Below, one piece after another: positions 15,141 to 26,784 of a stretch of 64,000 nt of DNA (position 1 is its first letter; the number at the start of each line of letters is the position of its first letter). Source of the stretch: Paraspadella gotoi (lineage: Eukaryota; Chaetognatha); the NCBI GenBank assembly GCA_051294375.1, contig CM119270.1, forward strand, positions 4,534,152 to 4,598,151. Direction: 5' to 3'. The position numbers and the translations under genes are program-made. The notes beneath the pieces were generated by a model. The model was not told the origin of the DNA. It saw nothing but the letters and a program-made list of their open reading frames with translations, and did not search any database.

Positions 15141-17453
15141 ATCATACATTAGATATTTCATATATCATACCATATTAAGGGATTGATCTTGTAGCTCTTC
15201 TCGCTTACATACATTGTCTTGTTTGGCTCTATATTCTTTATTCTCTCGACCAATCAGAGAGGTGGCTTCCCTCATAGAATCGACTGGAGAGAGATATTCG
15301 CAATAAACCACGCCGACTTCCTTCGTTTATATTTTTCATTTCATTTCATTTCATTTCATTTCATTTCATTTCATTTCATTTGGCAAACGATATAAATTTC
15401 ATTTCTCTGTTTTCATATTCGACCGGAGATGATAGTTTATGTGTTATCATCTTCATTGTCCTCGACAACCATTAAGTTAAAGCATCACTATCACTATCAC
15501 TATCAAAATCCTCATTCACTTTTTCATCATCATCAGAGTCATCGTCGTGGTCAAGTTAGCCAGATGGTCGGTAGTATTTTCATTAATCTTTAATTATTTT
15601 GTTCGTTCTCTTATTTTAAATTTTAATTAATTAATTTTATTTAATTAACTGTTTTTTTTTCTCTCTATTTTATGTTTTTTGTTTAGACTTAGTCTGTCTT
15701 TGTTTGTTTGTTTGCTGATGATGATTGTACTGAATCAACCTCGTTGTATTCGAATAAAATCGCATATTTTAACATTTTTCGGTTTCTTTATAATCCCGAG
15801 GTCCTAATAAAAAAAATTCGCATAATTTGTCGTCATCCTTCTTTTTATAGTCGTTGTCTTCGTCGTCGCCGTCGTCGTCGTCAGAGTCGCTGTGGTCCTC
15901 AACGGCCGCTGGCGCCGCGCGACGCCGTGATTCGTGGTTTCGTCTGAGAAGCGGGATTGATCGTCCGAAGGGAACTCGATTCATTCTTTTGTTCTTTTGT
16001 TTTCTCCATCAGGAAATCTTTATGATTAAATAAAGATGGAAACTCTGTCGCTGATTGTCTTTTTGTTTCGTTGACAAATTGAGTTAAGTTATTTTTTTAA
16101 TATTTTCACACAAATACTATCTTTTATCCTTGAATTTTTTTTTTAAACTTAAAAGTATATATTTTAAATATTTTTCTTTATTTTGTTAAACAACAGAATC
16201 TGATGCAATTGTCTCTCTTTATCTGTTTATGCCGGATGTACTACCAGCACACTCACGCTCTATTTGTTAATTTGTTTTCTATTACATCATTTTCACGTTT
16301 TTGTTTCCGTATTAAATAAAAAACAAAGCATTGATCCAGGGGCTCAAATTGTGTAACATGAAGATTTTTTTTTTGGACGATGATGATTTTAACGTTTTCT
16401 CCAGTTTTTTTTTTTTTTTGTTATGATTAATGTCATTTTTATTTATTTCAAATTAGTCACAGGGAAGTTTCTTTTGTTGGTTCATTTTGTTTGTAAACTC
16501 GGGCTTGCAGTATTGTAAGTAGTACAACGTGCGTGCGGGGAAAACTTCAACGAGATAGAGACAGAGAAGGTCAGAGTTGGCGAGCGATGCGTCGGAGATT
16601 CGCCGACGAGGTCTCTCGCTCTCGCTCTCGCGACGTCTGTCTCTCTCTTCGTTTTTGGGTTTTTTTTTTTTTTTTGAGCAACACAAGGTATTTACTCTTT
16701 TCTTTTTCTCCGTCGAGAGTCGAATTACTGTTTCTGTTTTGTGTGTTTTTATTTTTGGTTTTTTTGGTTGTCAAGATGCGAAGATAAAATTGAAAAGAAA
16801 AGCCTGAGTGAAGCGAGAGAAAGAAGGTCCTATTGTTTATTTGGCGAAATTAGATTCGGATTTTCTGTTATTATGAGGGAAATCATAAACTGGGAGACGA
16901 AGTTGGTGAAAGCGTGATGATGTGAGAACCTGTCATGCCGACAGGGAAAAACTAACATGGCGGCAGGGAAACTTTCTTGGTGTCGGAGAGACTGAAATCA
17001 TTCAGCGTAAAAAAAGGAGTGGTATACGTTAAATCACGTCATGTCATGTTATTTCGTCATCTGTTTTTTTAATTTGATGTTTTAATTCATCTTGTTTTTT
17101 TTTCTCTGTTTTCTTTTTTGGTAGAATCTCGTTTTTTTCGTCACGGTTCAATTTAGTTACGTAGATATTCAAACGGGACTTTAATATAAAAACGACAACG
17201 AATAAGGAAAAAAAAATATTGCGAAAGCGAATCTTCGATCTTCGATCTTCTGCTCTTTGCTGAGAAAGAGGAAGATCGAAAAAAGGAACAGCGGTGCGGA
17301 GAGGGCAAAAGGAAGTGTGCAAAGAATGTGCATACTTGAGAGAAATCATAATAACAATCATATTAGTATAACGATATCAGGTAAAAGGGCGGAAGAGAAG
17401 GAGATGAATGGAGATGGAGAAGAAAGAGAGAGAGAGAGATGAGAGGGAAAGAA

Positions 17454-17522
<69 letters not shown>

Positions 17523-18627
17523 ATGTGAGTGACTTTGATATTTTTATATAATTATTATTGACTCATTGGTTGAAAATATTTGGAAAGATTCTCTGACCAA
17601 TTTTTTTTTCCTAAATTGTTTTCTGAGTTATAATGCAATATATTTTTTCAGATCCCAAAATTGGGAAAACTGGCATTATAACATGGAGAAGGTTTCTGCG
17701 AAAAATTCGGTTATAACTGTACTTTTCATTGCTTGTAACTGTATATTTGATTTGTCCCGAAAAGTTCCAAGTTTAGATTTGAAAATTACAGTTTATTTAT
17801 ACATATGTCGACCATTAAAAAAAGTCAAAAAATCTATTCCGATTCGGGGATTACGTATAATTATCGCGGGCGATATTAGTTATTGATATATAATTCCATC
17901 AATAGTAGTATATTATTTGTTTTCGTTAGTCGTGGAGGCGTTTAAATTCTATAGTATGACGGGAGAAAGAGAGCGGGCGGGGGCGCAAAAAAAAGGGGGC
18001 GTGGCTGCCCCTCTCGAGGGAAATTTGTGAATGTGAGACAAAAAACGTCAAACTGAAACATGGAGTGCTGTTTTTTTGTTTTGTTTTGTTTATTTCGTGT
18101 GTCACGTTTGGTGTGCGAAGAGGAGAAATCGTGCGCCTTTTGTTTTCTTTTTTTTTTTTTGAAAAGAGAAAAAAGTGCGATCAAAGTGCGTCTTTGTTTT
18201 TTTTTTGTTTTGGGTGAAGTTTTTGTTTCGTATTTGTCTCAGTTTCGCTTTCTTTTTTTTTTTTTTTTGTTTTTTTCTTATCGCATTTTTCGGCGTCAAA
18301 ACCTCTCGTTTTTTTCTCCTTCTTGGTTTTCTTATTTAAAAAAAAAAAGGAAAAAAAAACTCGGGTTTTGACTAAGTCGTATTTGTTCGCGGAAAGCCGT
18401 TATTATCGGTGCTTAATCCATGATATCATATTGTATTTAACTATAGCTAGATGTAGAACAACGATGAGCATTCTCGAATATAACATTTGGTTTTTGTGAT
18501 TCGGTATAAAACGGATGTCTGTACTCTATTGATTTGTAAGAAGATCTTTTCCTTACGAGGTTCGACAAGAACATTTTTAACTTCGTTATTGTTTTTGTTA
18601 CCTTGATTTTTTATTGTCGTGTTTACC

Positions 18628-18640
18628 GTTGCCTAGCGAC
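18628..18640. promoter_or_regulatory. X-box (RFX-type) motif
   Basis: GTTGCCTAGCGAC is an almost perfect RFX inverted half-site pair (GTTGCC and the reverse complement of GTYGCT). The counterpart in the second copy of the duplication (24170-24183) has one extra C. This is a motif match only, without an attached gene. Confidence 0.3.
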
Positions 18641-19465
18641 TCTCGGGCGCCTGTGTTCGAACTGTCGGTCAAAGAATTAGGGATTTAACAATTTTAAACG
18701 ATTCTCAAATTATTCTGTATTAATAACAGGATTTCTTTATATTCTAAAGACTCACGGTGGTTGGCGCTCTTAAGTCGCTCTGACAGCGGCACAGTGATCG
18801 CTAAGCGAGGGAAAATCGGTGACATGATTTCTTTTTTTTTAATATCGGGATATTCTAAGACATAGTGCAGATCCCCATGCAGCGTGCTGCTTTTTTTTAG
18901 GTTGTGCCTTTTTTTTTTTTAGAAAAAAAGGGATGTGCGAAATTATAAGGATCCCCTGTTCAAACTGTTTTTTATATCTTTTGATTGTAAACTTAGAAGT
19001 TTGTTTGTAAATCCCATTTAATTAATATTCAACTTTTTCATTGCATTATTTGTAAATTACTAATAAGTATTTTTGATAATTTTTTTTTTACTTCTTTTCC
19101 TAAGAATTTCTTGATCGATCGCCTTTGAAGCAGGTAAATGTATTGGATCTAGGAATCCGTCTTGTGTTTGTTTGTTTGTTTTATTTATAGAAGTTAAAAG
19201 AACAAAGATGCGATCACATTGATCTTTGTTGACATAATCTTTTTTTTTTCCGCTGACAATTCCATGACCATTCAGAGTTTAAATTGTCATCCTTTAAGTA
19301 AAAAATGACATGCTTTATCTTTAAGAATTTACTGTCATTAGCTGTCGTCGATAAAGCAATTAAACTTTCCATAATCGCATTCCATTTTCCAGCGAAGTTA
19401 AATCACTTTTTTTTACATTTAGATCATGTCATGTTTATGAGTAAGACGTTTTTCTTTCGTTATTT

Positions 19466-20208
19466 TGGGACGTTTGTCCTTTGTTTTTTAAGACGTTTGT
19501 CCTTTGTTTTTTAAGACGTTTGTCCTTTGTTTTTTAAGACGTTTGTCCTTTGTTTTTTAAGACGTTTGTCCTTTGTTTTTAAGACGTTTGTCCTTTGTTT
19601 TAAAGACGTTTGTCCTTTGTTTTAAAGACGTTTGTCCTTTGTTTTAAAGACGTTTGTCCTTTGTTTTAAAGACGTTTGTCCTTTTTTTAAAGACATTTGT
19701 CCTTTGTTTTTAAGACGTTTGTCCTTTGTTTTAAAAGACGTTTGTCTTTTTTTTAAAACATTTGTCCTTTGTTTTTTTAAGACGTTTGTCCTTTAATTTT
19801 AAGACGTTTTGTCCTTTGTTTTAAAGACGTTTGTCCTTTGTTTTAAGACGTTTGTCCTTTGTTTTAAAGACGTTTGTCCTTTTTTTTAAGACATTTGTCC
19901 TTTGTTTTTTTAAGGACGTTTGTCCTTTGTTTTAAGACGTTTGTCCTTTGTTTTAAAGACGTTTGTCCTTTGTTTTAAAGACGTTTGTCCTTTGTTTTAA
20001 AGACGTTTGTCCTTTTGTTTTAAAGACGTTTGTCCTTTGTTTTAAAGACGTTTTGTCCTTTGTTTTAAGACCGTTTGTCCTTTGTTTTAAAGACGTTTGT
20101 CCTTTGTTTTTTAAGACGTTTGTCCTTTATTTTTTAAGACGTTTGTCCTTTGTTTTTTAAGACGTTTGTCCTTTTTTTTTTAAGACGTTTGTCTTTTGTT
20201 CGGTTTTG
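19466..20208 (+). repeat. ~21-bp minisatellite, copy 1
   Basis: About 34 head-to-tail units of AAGACGTTTGTCCTTTGTTTT, with unit length varying from 19 to 23 bp because of changing T and A run lengths. Phe/Cys/Leu-rich open frames through it are an effect of the repeat. The same array occurs at 25010-25866 in the other copy of the duplication. Confidence 0.92.
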
Positions 20209-20963
20209 TTTACGTTTTTAATTCGAGAGCTTTCACGTTAATGATCGTTTTTCTTTTTTTTCCGGTTAGAGACATATGTAAGACAATGCTGGTCCTCAAT
20301 GATTTCTCTCAAATCCGTCTTTCAACGCCTTTTTAACAATATATATTTAAAAGTAAAATTATATATGATACATCGTACCGTTTTTTTTTTACAGTAAATA
20401 ACCGGTAAACTTTAAATGATAATTCTTTCTAATGAATACAAAAATAATTGTCATACGTCGGTAACTAAAAACATGCGTTTTTTTTTTTATAAATATTTCA
20501 ACTCCCGTTTTTTGTTTTGTAAGTGAATAAAAGAATTTTCCCCAACCTAGTAAATGGTAGAGAGTGCCGCGTGTTTTATTTTTTTTATTTTTTGTGTGTG
20601 TGTTTTGTTTGTTGATTTTTGTTTTTTTATTTTTTAGAAAAGAAGAAAAAAGTTGATGTTCTTTTTTTTTCTCCTTTTTTTCTCCAGATCCCTCATACAT
20701 TTTTCACGCGAAGAAAACCGGGGTTTTCTCCCTCTTGCGTTTCTACGCTAAAAACTTTAATTTAGAAAAAAAAAAAGATCAACAGTTGGGCCTAAATTGT
20801 GGAAACGAAGTTAACGAAAACAATTATTACCCATTTTACGCTGCTCAAGAGAAACGCAGAGAAAAAGAAAAAAAAAACTGCCAACTTAATTTTAATCCGC
20901 TTTCTAGAGAACGCTCCTACTTATAAAAGAAAATATATATATATCTGCCCCTTAAAAAAAAAG

Positions 20964-20988
20964 NNNNNNNNNNNNNNNNNNNNNNNNN
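20964..20988. other. 25-N gap between duplicated blocks
   Basis: Exactly 25 unknown bases, the same length as the gaps at 29540, 53174 and 61057, which points to a fixed placeholder and not a measured distance. Homologous sequence lies on both sides. Confidence 0.95.
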
Positions 20989-21179
20989 AAAAAAAAGAGA
21001 GAGAAGGAAGTCATCGTCGTGGTCTCTCACTTTGAGTCCTAACATGCGATCGAGCGGAGTCATACAGTTGAATTCTCTCTCCTTAATTCTTCTCGTATCT
21101 TCGTTCCTCTCTCCTCTCTCTTCATTTCTATCACTCTTTCTCAATTTAATCTTCATCTTCTTCTCTCTCTTAACTTTAC

Positions 21180-22976
21180 TGGTTTTTTTTTTCTCTCTAT
21201 TTTATGTTTTTTTGTTTAGACTTAGTCTGTCTTTGTTTGTTTGTTTGCTGATGATGATTGTACTGAATCAACCTCGTTGTATTCGAATAAAATCGCATAT
21301 TTTAACATTTTTCGGTTTCTTTATAATCCCGAGGTCCTAATAAAAAAAATTCGCATAATTTGTCGTCATCCTTCTTTTTATAGTCGTTGTTCTTCCGCGT
21401 CGCCGTCGTCGTCGTCAGAGTCGCTGTGGTCCTCAACGGCCGCTGGCGCCGCGCGACGGCCGTGATTCGTGGTTTCGTCTGAGAAGCGGGATTGATCGTC
21501 CGAAGGGAACTCGATTCATTCTTTTGTTCTTTTGTTTTCTTCCATCAGGAAATCTTTATGATTAAATAAAGATGGAAACTCTGTCGCTGATTGTCTTTTG
21601 TTTCGTTGACAAATTGAGTTAAGTTATTTTTTAATATTTTCACACAAATACTATCTTTTATCCTAATTTTTTTTTTAAACTTAAAAGATATATTTTTAAA
21701 TTATTTTTCTTTTTTTGTTAAACAACAGAAATCTGAGCAATTGTCTCTCTTTATCTATGTTTATCGCGGATGTACTACAGCACACTCACGCTCTATTTGT
21801 GTAATTGTGTTTCTATTACTTCATTTTCACGTTTTTGTTTCCGTATTAAATAAAAAACAAAGCATTGATCCAGGGGCTCAAATTGTGTAACATGAAGATT
21901 TTTTTTGACGATGAATGATTTTACGTTTTCTCCAGTTTTTTTTTTTTTGTTATGATTAATGTCATTTTTATTTATTTCAAATTAGCACAGGGAAGTTTCT
22001 TTTGTTGGTTCATTTTGTTTGTAAACTCGGGCTTTGCAGTATTGTAAGTAGTACAAACGTGCGTGCGGGGAAAACTTCAACGAGATAGAGACAGAGAAGG
22101 TCAGAGTTGGCGAGCGATGCGTCGGAGATTCGCCGACAGGTCTCTCGCTCTCGCTCTCGCGACGTCTGTCTCTCTCTTGTTTTTGGGTTTTTTTTTTTTT
22201 TTGAGCAACACAAGGTATTTACTCTTTTCTTTTTCTCGTCGAGAGTCGAATTACTGTTTTGTTTTGTGTGTTTTTATTTTTGGTTTTTTTGTTGTCAAGA
22301 TGCGAAGATAAAATTGAAAAGAAAAGCCTGAGTGAAGCGAGAGAAAGAAAGGTCCTATTGTTTATTTGGCGAAATTAGATTCGATTTTTCTTTATTATGG
22401 AGGGAAATCAATAACTGGGAACGAGTTGGTGAAAGCGTGATGATGTGAGAACCTGTCATGCCGACAGGGAAAAAACTAACATGGCGGCAGGGAAACTTTC
22501 TTGGTGTCGGAGAGACTGAAATCATTCAGCGTAAAAAAGGAGTGGTATACGTTAAATCACGTCATGTCATGTTATTTCGTCATCTGTTTTTTTAATTTGA
22601 ATGTTTTAATTCATCTTGTTTTTTTTTCTCCTGTTTTTCTTTTTGGTAGAATCTCGTTTTTTTCGTCACGGTTCAATTAGTTACGTAGATATTCAAACGG
22701 AGACTTTAATATAAAAACGACAACGAATAAGGAAAAAAAAATATTGCGAAAGCGAATCTTCGATCTTCGATCTTCTGCTCTTTGCTGAGAAAGAGGAAGA
22801 TCGAAAAAAGGAAACAGCGGTGCGGAGAGGGCAAAGAGAAGTGTGCAAAGAATGTGCATACTTGAGAGAAATCATAATAACAATCATATTAGTATACGAT
22901 ATCAGGTAAAAGGGCGGAAGAGAAGGAGATGAATGGAATGGAGAAGAAAGAGAGAGAGAGAGAAGAGAGGGAAAGA

Positions 22977-23058
<82 letters not shown>

Positions 23059-26000
23059 TGAATGTGAGTGACTTTGATATTTTTATATAATTATTATTGA
23101 CTCATTGGTTGAAAATATTGGAAAGATTTCTCTGACCAATTTTTTTTTCCTAAATTGTTTTCTGAGTTATAATGCAATATATTTTTTTCAGATCCCAAAA
23201 TTGGGAAACTGGCATTATAACATGGAGAAGGTTTCTGCGAAAAATTCGGTTATAACTGTACTTTTCATTGCTTGTAACTGTATATTTGATTTGTCCCGAA
23301 AAAGTTCCAAGTTTAGATTTGAAAATTACAGTTTTATTTATACATATGTCGACCATTAAAAAAAGTCAAAAAATCTATTCCGATTCGGGAAATTACGTAT
23401 AATTATCGCGGGCGATATTAGTTATTGATATATAATTCATCAATAGTAGTATATTAATTTGTTTTCGTTAGTCGTGGAGGCGTTTAAATTTATAGTATGA
23501 CGGGAGAAGAGAGCGGGCGGGGGCGCAAAAAAAAAGGGGGCGTGGCTGCCCCTCTCGAGGGAAATTTGTGAATGTGAGACAAAAAACGTCAAACTGAAAC
23601 ATGGAGTGCTGTTTTTTTGTTTGGTTTTGTTTATTTCGTGTGTCACGTTTGGTGTGCGAGAGGAGAAATCGTGCGCCTTTTGTTTTCTTTTTTTTTTTTT
23701 TTTTGAAAAGAGAAAAAAGTGCGATCAAAAGTGCGTCTTTGTTTTTTTTTTGTTTGGGTGAAGTTTTGTTTCGTATTTGTCTCAGTTTCGCTTTCTCTTT
23801 TTTTTTTTTGTTTTTTTCTTATCGCATTTTTTCGGCGTCAAAACCTCTCGTTTTTTTCTCCTTCTTGGTTTTCTTATTTAAAAAAAAAAGGAAAAAAAAA
23901 ACTCGGGTTTTGACTAAGTCGTATTTGTTCGCGGAAAGCCGTTTTATTATCGGTGCTTAATCCATGATATCATATTGTTTTAACTATAGCTAGATGTAGA
24001 ACAACGATGAGCATTCTCGAATATAAACATTTGGTTTTTTGTGATTCGGTTATAAAGGATGTCTGTACTCTATGATTTGTAAGAAGATCTTTTCCTTACG
24101 AGGTTCGACAAGAACATTTTTAACTTCGTTTATTGTTTTTGTTACTTGATTTTTATTGTCGTGTTTACCGTTGCCTAGCCGACTCTCGGGCGCCTGTGTT
24201 CGAACTGTCGGTCAAAGAATTAGGGATTTAACAATTTTAAACGATTCTCAAATTATTCTGTATTAATAACAGGATTTCTTTATATCTAAAGACTCACGGT
24301 GGTTGGCGCTTTAAGTCGCTCTGACAGCGGCACAGTGATCGCTAAGCGAGGGAAAATCGGTGACATGATTTCTTTTTTTTTAATATCCGGGATATTCTAA
24401 GACATAGTGCAGATCCCCATGCAGCGTGCTGCTTTTTTTTAGGTTGTGCCTTTTTTTTTTTTTAGAAAAAAGGGATGTGCGAAATTATAAGGATCCCCGT
24501 GTTCAAACTGTTTTTTATAATCTTTTGATTGTAAACTTAGAAGTTTGTTTGTAAATCCCATTTAATAATATTCAACTTTTTCATTGCATTATTTGTAAAT
24601 TACTAATAAGTATTTTTGATAATTTTTTTTTTACTTCTTTTCCTAAGAATTTCTGATCGATCGCCTTTGAAGCAGGTAAATTATTGGATCTAGGAATCCG
24701 TCTTGTGTTTGTTTGTTTGTTTTATTTATAGAAGTTAAAAGAACAAAGATGCGATCACATTGATCTTTGTTGACATAATCTTTTTTTTTCGCCTGACAAT
24801 TCCATGACCATTCAGAGTTTAAATTGTCATCCTTTAAGTAAAAAAATGACATGCTTTATCTTTTAAGAATTTACTGTCATTAGCTGTCGTCGATAAAGCA
24901 ATTAAACTTTCCATAATCGCATTCCATTTTCCAGCGAAGTTAAATCACTTTTTTTTACATTTAGATCATGTCATGTTTATGAGTAAGACGTTTTTCTTTC
25001 GTTATTTTGGGACGTTTGTCCTTTGTTTTTTAAGACGTTTGTCTTTGTTTTTTTAGCGTTTGTCCTTTGTTTTTTAAGACGTTTGTCCTTTGTTTTTTAA
25101 GACGTTTGTCCTTTGTTTTTAAGACGTTGTCCTTTGTTTTAAGACGTTTGTCCTTTGTTTTAAAGACGTTTGTCCTTTGTTTTAAAGACGTTTGTCCTTT
25201 TGTTTTTAAAGACGTTTGTCCTTTTAGACTTTGTCCTTTGTTTTTAGACGTTTGTCCTTTGTTTTAAAGACGTTTGTCCTTTTTTTAAAGACATTTGTCC
25301 TTTGTTTTTAAGACGTTTGTCCTTTGTTTTTAAGACGTTTGTCCTTTGTTTTAAAAGACGTTTCGTGTCCTTTGTTTTAAAGACGTTTGTCCTTTGTTTT
25401 AAAAGACGTTTGTCTTTTTTTTTAAAAACATTTGTCCTTTGTTTTTAAGACGTTTGTCCTTTAATTTTAAGACGTTTTTGTTCCTTTGTTTTAAAGACGT
25501 TTGTCCTTTGTTTTAAGAGTTTGTCCTTTGTTTTTAAAGACGTTTGTCCTTTTTTTTAAGACATTTGTCCTTTGTTTTTAAGGACGTTTGTCCTTTGTTT
25601 TTAAGACGTTTGTCCTTTGTTTTAAAGACGTTTGTCCTTTGTTTAAGACGTTTGTCTTTGTTTTAAAGACGTTTGTCCTTTTGTTTTAAAGACGTTTGTC
25701 CTTTGTTTTAAAGACGTTTTGTCCTTTGTTTTAAAGACGTTTGTCCTTTTGTTTAAAGACGTTTGTCCTTTGTTTTTTAGACGTTTGTCCTTTATTTTTT
25801 AAGAACGTTTGTCCTTTGTTTTTTAAGACGTTTGTCCTTTTTTTTTTAAGACGTTTGTCTTTTGTTCGGTTTTGTTTACGTTTTTAATTCGAGAGCTTTC
25901 ACGTTAATGATCGTTTTTTCTTTTTTTCCGGTTAGAAATAATGTAAGACAATGCTGGTCTCAATGATTTCTCTCAAATCCGTCTTTCAACGCCTTTTTAA

Positions 26001-26622
26001 CAATATATATTTAAAAGTAAAATTATATATGATATCCGTACCGTTTTTTTTTTTAACAGTAAATAACCGGTAAACTTAAATGATAATTCTTTCTAATGAA
26101 TACAAAAATAATTGTCATACGTCGGTAACTAAAAACATGCGTTTTTTTTTTTTTATAAAATTTCAACTCCCGTTTTTTGTTTGTAAGTGAATAAAAGAAT
26201 TTTCCCCAACCTAGTAAATGGTAGAGAGTGCCGCGTGTTTTATTTTTTTTTATTTTTTGTGTGTGTGTTGTTTGTTGTTTTGTTTTTTTATTTTTTAGAA
26301 AAGAAGAAAAAAGTTGATGTTCTTTTTTTTTCTCCTTTTTTTCCTCCAGATCCTCATATCATTTTTCAGCGAAGAAAACCGGGGTTTTCTCCCTCTTGCG
26401 TTTCTACGCTAAAAACTTTAATTTAGAAAAAAAAAAAGATCAACAGTTGGCCTAAATTGTGGAAACAAGTTAACGAAAACAATTATTACCCATTTTACGC
26501 TGCTCAAGAGAAACGCAGAGAAAAAGAAAAAAAAAAACTGCCAACTTAATTTTAATCCGCTTTCTAGAGAACGCTCCTACTTTATAAAAGAAAATATATA
26601 TATATCTGCCCTTAAAAAAAAA
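21180..26622 (+). repeat. ~5.4-kb direct duplication, copy 2
   Basis: This is the second copy of 15650-20963. It starts after about 190 bp (20989-21179) that do not match the left flank of copy 1, and ends at about 26622 where unique sequence (AGATTCTAACC) begins. Relative to copy 1 it carries many one-base insertions and deletions, also outside homopolymers, as in unpolished long reads. Three readings are possible: a gap-filling artefact (favoured), an uncollapsed second haplotype, or a true tandem duplication. Confidence 0.9.
25010..25866 (+). repeat. ~21-bp minisatellite, copy 2
   Basis: About 39 units of the AAGACGTTTGTCCTTTGTTTT repeat, more irregular than in copy 1, with truncated units (for example near 25225) and inserted bases. 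The different copy number could reflect allelic variation or assembly error. Confidence 0.9.
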
Positions 26623-26784
26623 GAGATTCTAACCACCTCCACCCCTATCCCAACTAACCTCCCCTAACCCAACCCCCCCCGGTTTTCCTCCCGTTCTCCA
26701 TGATTCAAAGGCGCACGTTAGAGAAATGTTGCAGATCCCCAAGCAATGCTTCTGCGGGTTAATCAGGGGCGTAGACTCGACTTC
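26623..26784. other. Spacer 3' of SSUH2
   Basis: Short C-rich unique sequence between the duplication and the SSUH2 stop codon. On the - strand it starts with the broken continuation of the SSUH2 C-terminus. Confidence 0.5.

Larger units (their letters stand above)
15650..20963 (+). repeat. ~5.3-kb direct duplication, copy 1
   Basis: The sequence from about 15650 to the 25-N gap at 20964 reappears in the same orientation at 21180-26622. Shared landmarks include TATTTTATGTTTT at the left edge, AGTTGGCGAGCGATGCGTCG, ATTCAGCGTAAAAAAG, the ~21-bp minisatellite, and the right edge TATATATATCTGCCC. Differences are mostly short insertions and deletions, many in homopolymers. No convincing exon is found inside. 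It contains a GA tract (about 17410-17520), an RFX/X-box-like site (18628-18640) and promoter-like AACATGGCGGCAGGG near 16955. See copy 2 for the interpretation. Confidence 0.9.

Noticed and set aside
15708-15947. 79-residue frame repeated in both copies of the 5.3-kb duplication
   Set aside because: The frame diverges after one indel between copies, has no coding bias and ends in an arginine run from a GTC repeat.
19466-20208. Regular repeats with apparent spacers, CRISPR-like
   Set aside because: Units abut directly with no unique spacers, vary in length, and lie in an intron-containing eukaryotic scaffold. It is a minisatellite.
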